NCBI GenBank assembly: GCA_045546775.1
Contig: JAZQDM010000094.1
Span: forward strand, 1 to 17,829
Direction: 5' to 3'
From: RGIG3002 sp045546775
GTDB taxonomy: Bacteria; Bacillota; Clostridia; Lachnospirales; Lachnospiraceae
DNA: 17,829 nt
The position numbers and the translations under genes are program-made. The stretch's first letter is position 1. Every line of letters begins with the position of its first letter. The notes under the pieces were generated by a model that was given only the letters and a program-made list of their open reading frames with translations, had not been told where the DNA came from and did not search any database. Of the stretch, positions 1-8,055 are shown piece by piece.

Positions 1-144
1 TTGGAGTACTTGGTTTCTCCGGCTCACTTGGCGTACTTGGAGTACTTGGTTTCTCCGGCTCACTTGGCGTACTTGGAGTACTTGGTTTCTCCGGTTCACT
101 CGGTGTACTTGGAGTACTTGGTTTCTCCGGTTCACTCGGGGTTT
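1..144 (-). repeat. 36-bp in-frame tandem repeat encoding a 12-residue Pro-rich unit
   Basis: Four consecutive 36-bp units (1-36, 37-72, 73-108, 109-144) are visible and the array continues past the window edge. Units 1 and 2 are identical; units 3 and 4 differ from them at a few positions, and unit 4 diverges at its end. Read on the minus strand each encodes EPEKPSTPSTPS, so the array makes an extended, charged, Pro-rich stalk in the glucosaminidase. Such stalks usually span or contact the cell wall. The identical units suggest recent duplication by slippage. Confidence 0.93.
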
Positions 145-2473
145 CGCCGCCTGTGTTTCCACCTTGTTCCGGTTGCTCACCGTTACCCGGTGTATCCGTT
201 TTTATTTCTTCCTGATAAGAACAATTTTCACATTTTCCATCTTTCAATGTATGCCCGGTAGCCTCGTTTTCTCTCTTTTCCGAAGCACCGCACACTTGAC
301 ATTTTCGAATTTCTTCTCCTGTTTCCGTACAGGTTGGAGCGACCGTTTGCTCCCATTGTCCATATCTGTGGTTTGTGCAGGTTATTTCTATTGTAATGCT
401 GATATTTTCTGTTGTTTCATAATTAAAAATATCTTGATTAAAGCTTGCCGTATAGGTTACTTTACCTAATTTGTCCAATACAGTCTCCGGATTCTCCCAT
501 GAAAATCCTTTCGGCAGTGCGACCGAAGAAAGCTCCATGCCATAAATTCCCTTCAGGCCAGCCGGCAGTGTCTCGTAAACCGCTTTCGCTTTATTTACCG
601 TAAGCGGAACAGTCACTGTTATCGCATTGTATTTTGAACTATCCGGCGTATAAGATGCAGAATAACCTTTATTTTCTACAGTCGGAACAATGGATTCGTT
701 TACCCATTTCCAGCCCTCCGGTAACGTAATGTCACAAAGTGTTTTTGCCGGATCATATGTAATCGGAGGTAATTCCGGCACTGTATAATCAGCTATATCC
801 GCCTTGATAACCGTCACTTTACAGGAGGCTGTTGTGCCATTTACCTTTGTACATGTAATCGTTGCACTTCCCGGTGCTACAGCCGTTACCACACCATTTT
901 TATCTACAGTTGCAACAGCCGTGTCCGAGCTGGAGTATGTCATTTCTACACCAACTGCTGCCTGACCGTTAATAAATGCATTCAACACTGCCGTACCGTC
1001 TACCGGAAGATTGGAAATTTCCGTAGCACTTAGCGTAACCTTATCGTATGCGGTTGGTTTTTGACACGGTGTTGACGGCATATTCTTATATACCGGAATC
1101 TTGAATACAAAAGCACCGTTCAAAACTCCGCTTCGATTGTATGCATTGTATGTTGTCTTTGCCTCTGAAGCCGGCGCTTGCACATTTTGCATATACTGAT
1201 GCCAGAACAAACCATTGTAACGCGGGTCTACATCAAATTTTTGCAAATACAATGTGTCTTGCCCTTGAGACATATATCCTTTTACCAAAAACTGGGCACC
1301 ACCAATTAAGGATTGCACTCTTGTTGTCCAGCCTTCTTGTCTTGCTTTTGTCAATCCACTCACAACAACTGCTTCCAATGTTTGACCGGACGCTCCGATG
1401 TTGTAGTAGTTGTATAAATTTTCAAATCCCGGATATGTACCGGAAATCAAAGGCGATGTCCCTTGTGTTCCCTGCTCCTGTCGTACGCGACTTGCCAACA
1501 GAAACGGACTAATCTTGTACTGTTTTCCGGCAAACTCAAACGTCTCCGCGTAAGTTGCTCCGCCTTCTACCGAACCGACCATAAAAGTTCCGTCTAATAT
1601 GGATTGTACGGCTGCGCGCGTATGATAAGATTCATTATAGGTCAGCTGTTCAAACTGAAAAATACCATCATTATTTAAGAAGTTTCTCGGATCAAGATAA
1701 TATTTGATGATGTCCGTGGAAGCATACGCCCATGTAGAATCATACATGCCCGTTTTCCAGGAATCTAATGCAGTCGGTGCGTAAATTAAATTTCGTTCCG
1801 GTACACTTTCTGCAACTACTAAAGTATTCCAGTCAATGCCGGTATCCATTTTTACAAATACCCAATTCGGATGTTGATTTTTTAAAGCAAACAAAACTTC
1901 TTGGTAAGACTCCGGAAATTGGAGTACGTCCGAATAATCAACGCCAATGCCTCGGAACATACGCATGTTGTATGTCATAGGGCTAATTATATATTGACCT
2001 TTCCAGTCAATAAATCTTTCATCAGAACAGGCAAGATATTCTCTCTGCACATATCCTTCTATTTCCTCAAATTCTTCCATATACTTCACATGGAACCATA
2101 CATTTTTCCCACTATCTTCCGCCACACCAAGAATACTTACCGACTGACCACTGGCCAGAGTACAAGCAGTCTCGCTGTTCGGTGTAGGTTGCGTTTTCAT
2201 CTCATATAAGTCACACAAATAAACAAGCGCGGTTACTTCTCGCTCTTGTACGATAACTTGCAATGCCTGATTCGCTTCCTCTATATTTTCTATGTATTTT
2301 TGCGCCGGCTGAATTTGTATCTCTTCAGTGACATTAGTGTCACTTTCTCCCATTTCACTTATCTGTTCTGCTGTCTCGCTTATTTGTGTTGCAGAAACGC
2401 CCACACTACCTTGCATAAATAAGCTGACACAAAGCAATCCACCCAAAATTTTGTATGCTATACGTCTCTTCAT
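1..2473 (-). CDS. Secreted modular N-acetylglucosaminidase (autolysin-like), C-terminus beyond window
   Basis: I translated this open frame by hand; it runs off the window edge with 824 codons visible. It starts at ATG 2473 after a TCTCC (GGAGA on the coding strand) at 2481-2485. Residues 1-28 form a signal peptide (KR, then a hydrophobic stretch, then VSA). Approximate domains: SH3-like 75-150; a glucosaminidase region 205-430 with the candidate catalytic Glu333 in RVRQEQG and the motif YNYYNIGA after it; a bacterial Ig-like (BIG2) domain 475-555; two related beta modules of about 70 residues (560-700); a Cys-rich segment 697-753 with CxxC pairs and ATGHT; then a Pro-rich repeat. The family cleaves the N-acetylglucosamine linkage of peptidoglycan, so a role in wall turnover or cell separation outside the membrane is inferred. 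The missing C-terminus could carry an anchor. It has its own promoter, downstream of the terminator of the preceding operon. Confidence 0.85.
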   Translation of the reverse strand, partial: MKRRIAYKILGGLLCVSLFMQGSVGVSATQISETAEQISEMGESDTNVTEEIQIQPAQKYIENIEEANQALQVIVQEREVTALVYLCDLYEMKTQPTPNSETACTLASGQSVSILGVAEDSGKNVWFHVKYMEEFEEIEGYVQREYLACSDERFIDWKGQYIISPMTYNMRMFRGIGVDYSDVLQFPESYQEVLFALKNQHPNWVFVKMDTGIDWNTLVVAESVPERNLIYAPTALDSWKTGMYDSTWAYASTDIIKYYLDPRNFLNNDGIFQFEQLTYNESYHTRAAVQSILDGTFMVGSVEGGATYAETFEFAGKQYKISPFLLASRVRQEQGTQGTSPLISGTYPGFENLYNYYNIGASGQTLEAVVVSGLTKARQEGWTTRVQSLIGGAQFLVKGYMSQGQDTLYLQKFDVDPRYNGLFWHQYMQNVQAPASEAKTTYNAYNRSGVLNGAFVFKIPVYKNMPSTPCQKPTAYDKVTLSATEISNLPVDGTAVLNAFINGQAAVGVEMTYSSSDTAVATVDKNGVVTAVAPGSATITCTKVNGTTASCKVTVIKADIADYTVPELPPITYDPAKTLCDITLPEGWKWVNESIVPTVENKGYSASYTPDSSKYNAITVTVPLTVNKAKAVYETLPAGLKGIYGMELSSVALPKGFSWENPETVLDKLGKVTYTASFNQDIFNYETTENISITIEITCTNHRYGQWEQTVAPTCTETGEEIRKCQVCGASEKRENEATGHTLKDGKCENCSYQEEIKTDTPGNGEQPEQGGNTGGETPSEPEKPSTPSTPSEPEKPSTPSTPSEPEKPSTPSTPSEPEKPSTP

Positions 2474-2537
2474 ATACCATTCTCCATTCTGAAATCCACA
2501 TATTTCTTTCAGGACTATGTAATTTCACAAACCACTC

Positions 2538-2570
2538 TGCACTTTTCAATATACTTCCTAAAAAAGTGCA
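2538..2570 (-). other. 5'-leader hairpin of the glucosaminidase transcript
   Basis: A 9-bp perfect inverted repeat (TGCACTTTT at 2538-2546 and AAAAGTGCA at 2562-2570) encloses a 15-nt loop. It lies between the predicted transcription start and the ribosome binding site, so the mRNA would carry it in a leader of roughly 115 nt. There is no T tract after it in the direction of transcription, so it is not a standard terminator. It may affect mRNA stability or translation. No known riboswitch consensus was recognised. Confidence 0.45.
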
Positions 2571-2593
2571 TAAAACGCCACTTATACAAGATA

Positions 2594-2622
2594 AACGTAC
2601 AACATTTTGGCACGAATGTCAA
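2594..2622 (-). promoter_or_regulatory. Candidate sigma-A promoter of the glucosaminidase gene
   Basis: On the minus strand a perfect TTGACA (-35, 2617-2622) is followed after 17 nt by TACGTT (2594-2599). The -10 matches consensus only at its key first, second and last bases. The position, about 120 nt before the ATG, suits a promoter with a structured leader. Confidence 0.45.
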
Positions 2623-2658
2623 CTCGAATATTTTTGTGTCGTTTTTCTCATTTTCCAT

Positions 2659-2674
2659 ATGACATATATGTCAT
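2659..2674. promoter_or_regulatory. 16-bp perfect palindrome, candidate operator
   Basis: ATGACATATATGTCAT reads the same on both strands. It lies between the operon terminator (2712-2748) and the -35 of the glucosaminidase promoter (2617-2622), about 37 bp upstream of that -35. It has no flanking T tract, so it is not a terminator. The size and symmetry fit a site for a dimeric regulator, but its identity is unknown. Confidence 0.4.
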
Positions 2675-2711
2675 TTTCTTCTTTTGTAACAAGTTATTTC
2701 CTAAACAAGGC

Positions 2712-2748
2712 AAAAAAAACACGTACAAGGAAAATCCTTGTACGTGTT
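2712..2748 (-). terminator. Rho-independent terminator of the AT3-ACP-ligase-GH3 operon
   Basis: A 14-bp perfect stem (2718-2731 with 2735-2748) has a 3-nt loop and, on the minus strand, runs into an uninterrupted tract of eight T (2719-2712). It sits just after the GH3 stop codon, so it ends the four-gene transcript before the glucosaminidase promoter. Confidence 0.95.
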
Positions 2749-2760
2749 CCCAGATACGCT

Positions 2761-5205
2761 TTAATCAATTTTTAAAATGAGTCCCAGAATACGTTTTGCA
2801 CATATATCCATTTCTTCTCTGGAAAGTACACCGGACTCTCTTGCTTTCATAATACTTTCCGTACAACCGCAAGCCATTTTAATATCATTTCCGGCTTTCA
2901 CTTCCTTGTAATGTTCACCGCTGGTCCACCAGTCTGTCGTAACCATGCCTTGATAATCCCATTCTGCTCGCAAAATATCTTCTAACAGTTCCCGATTTTC
3001 CGAAGCTCGATACCCATTAATAATATTGTAAGAGGACATGATACACCACGGATCAGCCTCTTTTACAATGATTTCAAACGCTTTCAAATAAATTTCCCTT
3101 GCTGCTCTTTCCGACAAACGTGAATCACTGTATTTACGGTTCGTTTCTTTGTTGTTACATGCAAAATGTTTTACGGTAGCTGCAATATGCTGTGACTGAA
3201 TTCCTTTTACCATCATAGCTGCCATATGACCGGTAAGATACGGGTCTTCCGAATAATATTCAAAGTTTCTTCCGCAAAGCGGACTTCTGTGAATATTGAC
3301 TGCCGGAGTCAGCCATATTGCTATGTTGTTTTCTTTGACTTCTTTTGCACTCGCCTCACCAACATCATACAACAATTGCTTGTTCCATGTGCAGGCAAGA
3401 AGCGTGGAACAAGGGAATGCCGTTGTACATACACCACATTTTTCTTCGATTCTAAGTCCGGCAGGCCCATCCGCCGTCATCACATTCGGAATACCGTATT
3501 CCGGCATATTACCAAATCCATGTGTGTTAGCCACGCCTGTACTAGGCTGACCGCCAAGCAGATTTGCTACTTCTTCATCTGTCATCTGTGCAACAAATTC
3601 ATCTAATGACATCTTTCCTTCGTACACATCAATGAGCGGACGTACGCCCTTTTTGTATGGTTGTACCCATTTATGCAAGCCTCTCACTTCACGGAAATCC
3701 GGTGACATTCCATCCATAGAAGTCCGATACATACGTTCCACTTCTGAATATTCCGGGTCATGCGGCTCTGACATAGGCAATGCTTCAAAACTGCCGTCTG
3801 CTGTCATTCTTTCTTTCAAAGAAGTGGGAACCAGTTTGGCTGATAATTGCTCTACAACAACCGTTTCCGGCACCTCGTATGTATACTCTGTTTTTTCTGC
3901 GTCACGTACGTTATTTCCTACATAAAACGCATATGTACCGGCTTCCAAAACGTAAGCAGATTTTTGCACTTTACCTAAATCATCGTAAGATGCCATGGAT
4001 GCTTTTTCCACTTCTAAAACAAGCGTCTGGGATTCTCCTACAGCCAATTGTTTTGTTTTTCCAAAAGCTACAAGACTCTTTGCGGGCTTACCAAGCAATC
4101 CCTGTGGCGCACCAACGTATACCTGAATAACTTCCTTACCTTCGTACGCACCAATGTTTGTCACATCCACCAACATCTTAATTGACGTTTCTTTTTCTAT
4201 TACTTTTTTAACTTCCCACACAAACTCTGTATAAGACAGCCCGAATCCAAACGGATAATTCACTTTTTGCGAAGCGCCCGGGATAGTCTCAAAATAACGA
4301 TACCCTACGTAGATATCTTCCGAATAGTCTACATATTTTACAGACTCGTGGAAGTTAAAGGAAGATGGATAATCTTCCAAATTTTTAGCAAACGTATCTG
4401 AAAGTTTTCCGGACGGTGTTCCTATACCACAGAGCAGTTCTGCTGCCGCAAGACCGCCTTCCATACCGCCTTGCCATGCAAGAAGAACAGATTTTATTTT
4501 TTCATCATGGATAAACCATTCCGTGTCTACCATGCCGCCAACATTCAACACAACAACGATTTTGTCAAAATATTTCTTTACCATATCGACCATCGCTTTT
4601 TCTGCATGGGACAAATAAAAATCTCCATCTTCAAACAAAAGCTCTGCTCTGGCAAGCGCTGAACCGGCACCATCCATCATAATCGGGTCCGAATTTTCTG
4701 CCTGATCGTCCTTTTTATCATATTTGCTTTTTCTATCCCAGCCTTCGCCCGAAAAACGGCATATCGTAATCACTGCTGTATCAGTAAATGCTCTGGCACC
4801 TTTGCAAAGTTCTTCCGGCAACACCGGTTCTTCCGTAAGTCCCGGCTCCACGCCTTGCGCATACTGTTTTTCCACCTGTGCTTTGTAAAAGCAAGAAAGC
4901 TCGTCATACACTGTAACGTATTGTTTCATCTGTGCAAATCCGTCCGAAAGACCTGTAATATAGTCTACCGTCACATCGCCGCTTCCGCCGCCACCTTTTA
5001 CATAATCAAAAGATGCTTTTCCAAATACTGCTATTTTTGCACCTTTCACAAACGGCAAGAGCTTCTCTTCATTTTTGAGAAGCACCATACCTTCTTTGGC
5101 TGCATTTTTGGATAATTCTCTATGTGCCTTACAGGCTGTAACCCTTTCGCCGTTCTCTCCAAGCGGAAGATTCGGAAGATACGACACTCTTTGCCATTTT
5201 CCCAT
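2761..5205 (-). CDS. Glycoside hydrolase family 3 beta-glucosidase, domain-swapped
   Basis: An 814-residue cytoplasmic enzyme with no signal peptide. The usual GH3 order is reversed: the alpha/beta sandwich (GH3 C-domain) comes first (about 30-320), then a fibronectin III-like domain (about 340-430), then the catalytic barrel (GH3 N-domain, about 530-814). The nucleophile is Asp758 in GMVTTDWW. Glu154 in SGEGWDR matches the acid/base Glu of family members such as Thermotoga Bgl3B. Substrate-site residues Asp579 (ADGPAG), Arg646 (GRNFEY) and Lys679-His680 are present, so it should be active. It would release a terminal beta-linked glucose, or a similar sugar, from imported oligosaccharides or glycosides. 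This order is known in beta-glucosidases of Ruminococcus albus and Butyrivibrio. It is the last gene of the operon, 14 nt after the ligase stop codon; its GAGAGG ribosome binding site lies in that gap. Confidence 0.93.
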   Translation of the reverse strand: MGKWQRVSYLPNLPLGENGERVTACKAHRELSKNAAKEGMVLLKNEEKLLPFVKGAKIAVFGKASFDYVKGGGGSGDVTVDYITGLSDGFAQMKQYVTVYDELSCFYKAQVEKQYAQGVEPGLTEEPVLPEELCKGARAFTDTAVITICRFSGEGWDRKSKYDKKDDQAENSDPIMMDGAGSALARAELLFEDGDFYLSHAEKAMVDMVKKYFDKIVVVLNVGGMVDTEWFIHDEKIKSVLLAWQGGMEGGLAAAELLCGIGTPSGKLSDTFAKNLEDYPSSFNFHESVKYVDYSEDIYVGYRYFETIPGASQKVNYPFGFGLSYTEFVWEVKKVIEKETSIKMLVDVTNIGAYEGKEVIQVYVGAPQGLLGKPAKSLVAFGKTKQLAVGESQTLVLEVEKASMASYDDLGKVQKSAYVLEAGTYAFYVGNNVRDAEKTEYTYEVPETVVVEQLSAKLVPTSLKERMTADGSFEALPMSEPHDPEYSEVERMYRTSMDGMSPDFREVRGLHKWVQPYKKGVRPLIDVYEGKMSLDEFVAQMTDEEVANLLGGQPSTGVANTHGFGNMPEYGIPNVMTADGPAGLRIEEKCGVCTTAFPCSTLLACTWNKQLLYDVGEASAKEVKENNIAIWLTPAVNIHRSPLCGRNFEYYSEDPYLTGHMAAMMVKGIQSQHIAATVKHFACNNKETNRKYSDSRLSERAAREIYLKAFEIIVKEADPWCIMSSYNIINGYRASENRELLEDILRAEWDYQGMVTTDWWTSGEHYKEVKAGNDIKMACGCTESIMKARESGVLSREEMDICAKRILGLILKID

Positions 5206-5219
5206 TGTTTTACCCTCTC

Positions 5220-6662
5220 TTATCGTTTAATTTTGCCGGTTGCCGTTTTTTCAAACGGTGCATCTCGGAACACAATATCTCGTACTGCCCGGTAGCTTGG
5301 TACCGTGCGATTGTATTTTGCCACAAACTTTTGTACAAGCTGTTTTGTCTCGTCATCCGCCGGCTCTCCGCACCATACATGCGCCACTATCGTGTCACCT
5401 TCACCATAGACAACAACTTCATCTATCTCATTACAGTGATACAATTGCTTTTCAATTGCCTCAGGACTGACATTTTCACCATTCGATAAAATAATAATAT
5501 TTTTAATACGGCCTGTTACGTGCAAAAATCCATCTTCATCAATAAATCCCACATCTCCGGAATGGTACCAGCCCCCCGCCAGCACTTCTGCCGTTTCTTC
5601 CGGTGCTCCGATGTATTCGTGCATAACACTTTTTCCACGGATAAGAATCTCACCAAGCTCCGATGTTGTAATTTCGTTCCACGGCCCCGGCTTACCAACC
5701 GAACCGAACTTCGTTTCCGTCGGAGTAGCATAAATAACCGAACCACCAACCTCTGTTGCACCATAGGTAGATGAAGAAAAAATACCGAGTGACCTCAAAT
5801 AGTCTGCCTCTTCCAAATTCTGTGGTGCTCCGGCACTTGTAATATATTTAAAATGCGATAAATCCATTAGATTTTGTCTGCTTCTTTTGATTAAAACGGA
5901 AATAAACGCCGGAACAGCAGTAATATCCTCCGCTTTAAACCATTCCAGATCACGCACACCATCTTTCATGTTTGAAAGACAAATTTGGGTTCCCCTTGAC
6001 ATACTGTTGCCCAATACCGCAATACCGGCAACATGATATGTAGGAAATACGAGTATGCTTGTCTCCGCATAAATTTCTTTGTCCGGCATATAAACGTAAT
6101 GCGGAAGCAATACCAGCTTGCTTTTGCTTGTACTACCGGATGTCATCAATACAAGCGCCGGATCCTCCGGTTTTTGCTTGCCATCGTACTCATAAAGCTC
6201 CCCACCTTCGTCAATCCATTGACGGATGCTTACTTCTTTCTCATCTGAAAAGCTGCACATGCTCTCTATGTTGTTATTTTTCGCATAGTCATCTGCAATA
6301 TCGTAGTTATCCTCTGTACTCACCACCATAGCAGTATGTATACAGTCCATCGCCTCAAAGATTTCTTCTTCCGGCAAATCCATATTAAACACTGCCGCTA
6401 CCGCTCCCATAGAAGCTGCTGCATAAAACGCTGTCACAAGTTCGTACTGCGCCTTGCCTTCCACAACGATATATTTGCCTTTTAAGTTACGTTTTTCAAA
6501 CTGGTATGCCACTTTTCTGACATCCTGCAAAAACTCCTTGTGCGTAACTTCCACTATTTTTTCATCCCGCATAAAAGAAAAAACAATTTTGTCACCATAC
6601 AAGTCGGTGTTTTTTTTCAACATTTCATATACGGTCAATCCATAGTATTTTTCAAATTGCAT
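5220..6662 (-). CDS. AMP-forming acyl ligase (ANL superfamily; acyl-CoA or acyl-ACP synthetase)
   Basis: A 480-residue adenylating enzyme with all core motifs: P-loop TSGSTSKSK (174-182), YGATE (300-304), YHSGD with Asp370, hinge GRIKN (384-388), and the C-terminal catalytic Lys477 in ATGKIKR. The protein ends immediately after that motif. ANL enzymes activate a carboxylate as an acyl-AMP and then pass it to a thiol. I chose the ATG at 6662 because AGGAG lies 7 nt upstream; an in-frame TTG at 6677 overlaps that ribosome binding site. The ACP gene 27 nt upstream suggests the acceptor thiol is the ACP phosphopantetheine and not free CoA, but this is inference. It does not look like DltA, and the acid substrate cannot be predicted. 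Confidence 0.9.
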   Translation of the reverse strand: MQFEKYYGLTVYEMLKKNTDLYGDKIVFSFMRDEKIVEVTHKEFLQDVRKVAYQFEKRNLKGKYIVVEGKAQYELVTAFYAAASMGAVAAVFNMDLPEEEIFEAMDCIHTAMVVSTEDNYDIADDYAKNNNIESMCSFSDEKEVSIRQWIDEGGELYEYDGKQKPEDPALVLMTSGSTSKSKLVLLPHYVYMPDKEIYAETSILVFPTYHVAGIAVLGNSMSRGTQICLSNMKDGVRDLEWFKAEDITAVPAFISVLIKRSRQNLMDLSHFKYITSAGAPQNLEEADYLRSLGIFSSSTYGATEVGGSVIYATPTETKFGSVGKPGPWNEITTSELGEILIRGKSVMHEYIGAPEETAEVLAGGWYHSGDVGFIDEDGFLHVTGRIKNIIILSNGENVSPEAIEKQLYHCNEIDEVVVYGEGDTIVAHVWCGEPADDETKQLVQKFVAKYNRTVPSYRAVRDIVFRDAPFEKTATGKIKR

Positions 6663-6689
6663 TGCTTTTCTCCTCAATTTTTCTGCCTT

Positions 6690-6917
6690 TTAACCTAATT
6701 TTGACTCTACAAGTTCTGCCAGCTCACCAAGTGTGTCGATTTTTCTCAATTCTCTTTCTTTGATATGAATGTCCATAGTTGCCTCGATTTCCGAAACAAA
6801 CGCCATAAATTCCATGGAAGACAACTCCATATCCATAACAATGGATGTATCCTCATTCAATTCCACATCTGTTGTGTCACAAATTTTTTCAGCAATTTTA
6901 ATAATTTTTTCTAACAT
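6690..6917 (-). CDS. Acyl carrier protein (phosphopantetheine carrier)
   Basis: A 75-residue acidic protein of the size and helix pattern of ACP and peptidyl carrier proteins. The attachment serine is most likely Ser34 in ELSSMEF, which aligns with the canonical DSL motif but has Ser-Ser-Met, so the usual Asp before the serine is replaced. It starts at ATG 6917 behind AGGAGA. The genes around it are not fatty acid synthesis genes; they encode a membrane acyltransferase and an acyl ligase. This argues for a dedicated carrier, like DltC in D-alanylation, and not the housekeeping AcpP. It would need a phosphopantetheinyl transferase encoded elsewhere. Confidence 0.9.
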   Translation of the reverse strand: MLEKIIKIAEKICDTTDVELNEDTSIVMDMELSSMEFMAFVSEIEATMDIHIKERELRKIDTLGELAELVESKLG

Positions 6918-6955
6918 ACTCTTTTTCTCCTGTCTCTTTTCATTTTCTTTTTTAT

Positions 6956-7954
6956 TTATGAAGCATTTGCTTTTTTTCTAATTCTAATCTTTTGTATGTG
7001 CTGAACGACCAGACATACTACAATAATAAAAATAAGCCGCAGTACAAAATGGGCCGTGCTGCCTATCAAGCTGTTCTGTTCCACAAAGCGGAACAAAATT
7101 TTCCACGGAACAATCGCGTATTCGATTGCATGCGCGCATATAACCCACATGGAACATCTGCCCATCCAGCGGATTCCGTCTAAAATACGCCATTCCAATA
7201 AATTTAAATATAAAAATACCTTTATCATCAGGAAGGAACCAAAAACGCTTCCGACAACAGAGAAGATACCGTATTTTATATCATACATATACAAATCCAT
7301 ACTGCCCCAAATCACCGTGGCAATCCATACAATTCCCATCAGTATATAGGCAAGGGGGTGAATTTTTTTCTCCAATACCTTCTTCTTTTTGAGCAGGAAA
7401 CCGCAATATACAAATCCGAAGCCAACGAGCCCCTGCGCAATCTGAAACGGAAGTTTAAGCGGCATAAGTGCACAGCCGGCAATACTTGCTAACACAGCAA
7501 TTGCGATATGTATCTTTTCATTTTTTATATTTATCACGACTGCAAACAAGCTCCAGCCTATAAACAAAGCAAATACAAACCACAACGGTCCGATGCGGGT
7601 GGCACCGTCTGTAGATACCAACACACTGGGAATTAAAAATTCATCCACCCACTCCTGATAATTTCCTTGCAATGCCCGATGCACCAGGCCGATACCGTCT
7701 ATAATCAAAATCATCAAAAGATAGGGCTTGAGCAAATAATCAATGGCACTTTTCACACCCACTGAAACTTTTTTCTTTTTTAACCAGTATCCGCTTACAA
7801 TAAAAAAAGCAGGCATAAGCAGCGAATGGGCAAATTTCCCATACCAATCCATAACCGCATTGTCCATTTGACCAAAGCTGTGTCCAAACACAACACCAAG
7901 CACCGCTATACCCTTTAACATGTCAAACATTGTTAAGTTAATTAACTTTTTCAT
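6956..7954 (-). CDS. Acyltransferase family 3 (AT3) integral membrane protein
   Basis: A 332-residue polytopic protein with about ten hydrophobic segments. The N-terminus has the AT3 signature: Asp11, a basic residue (Lys14) and Gly15, then a hydrophobic stretch ending in His25 (VFGHSF), the family's conserved histidine. The next helix has FFIVSGYWL, and PLWFVFAL is typical of a later family motif. AT3 proteins move acyl groups to sugars in surface polysaccharides, lipids, peptidoglycan or antibiotics. The start ATG at 7954 follows GAGAGG; an overlapping upstream ATG is out of frame and closes after seven codons. This is the first gene of the operon, 38 nt before the ACP gene, and probably uses acyl groups carried by that ACP. 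A polysaccharide-exporter or intercellular-adhesion type AT3 of other function cannot be excluded. Confidence 0.88.
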   Translation of the reverse strand: MKKLINLTMFDMLKGIAVLGVVFGHSFGQMDNAVMDWYGKFAHSLLMPAFFIVSGYWLKKKKVSVGVKSAIDYLLKPYLLMILIIDGIGLVHRALQGNYQEWVDEFLIPSVLVSTDGATRIGPLWFVFALFIGWSLFAVVINIKNEKIHIAIAVLASIAGCALMPLKLPFQIAQGLVGFGFVYCGFLLKKKKVLEKKIHPLAYILMGIVWIATVIWGSMDLYMYDIKYGIFSVVGSVFGSFLMIKVFLYLNLLEWRILDGIRWMGRCSMWVICAHAIEYAIVPWKILFRFVEQNSLIGSTAHFVLRLIFIIVVCLVVQHIQKIRIRKKANAS

Positions 7955-8016
7955 CTTTCATCCTCTCCCCAATTCCTACAATACACGTAGAAAAAAAGCA
8001 TAATATATCAATTTTT

Positions 8017-8045
8017 ATCATAATATTGTCCGCTTTTACTGTCAA
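8017..8045 (-). promoter_or_regulatory. Sigma-A promoter of the AT3-ACP-ligase-GH3 operon
   Basis: On the minus strand TTGACA (8040-8045) is followed after exactly 17 nt by TATGAT (8017-8022), a near-consensus promoter. The predicted start near 8010 gives a leader of about 55 nt before the ATG at 7954. Confidence 0.88.
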
Positions 8046-8055
8046 TCAGTGTGAA

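Noticed and set aside
1..144. 36-bp periodic repeats resembling the length of CRISPR repeats
   Set aside because: The units touch each other with no unique spacers and encode a regular Pro-rich peptide in the frame of a secreted protein.
1..2209. Several plus-strand open frames across the start of the window
   Set aside because: They lie antisense to the continuous minus-strand glucosaminidase frame, are Pro/Ser/Cys-rich nonsense without ribosome binding sites, and resemble no family.
2474..2600. A c-di-AMP or c-di-GMP riboswitch before the glucosaminidase
   Set aside because: Only one simple hairpin is visible and the conserved core bases of those classes were not found.
5220..6917. A dlt (D-alanylation) operon
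   Set aside because: There is no DltB (MBOAT) or DltD, and the ligase does not look like DltA; only the general logic is shared.
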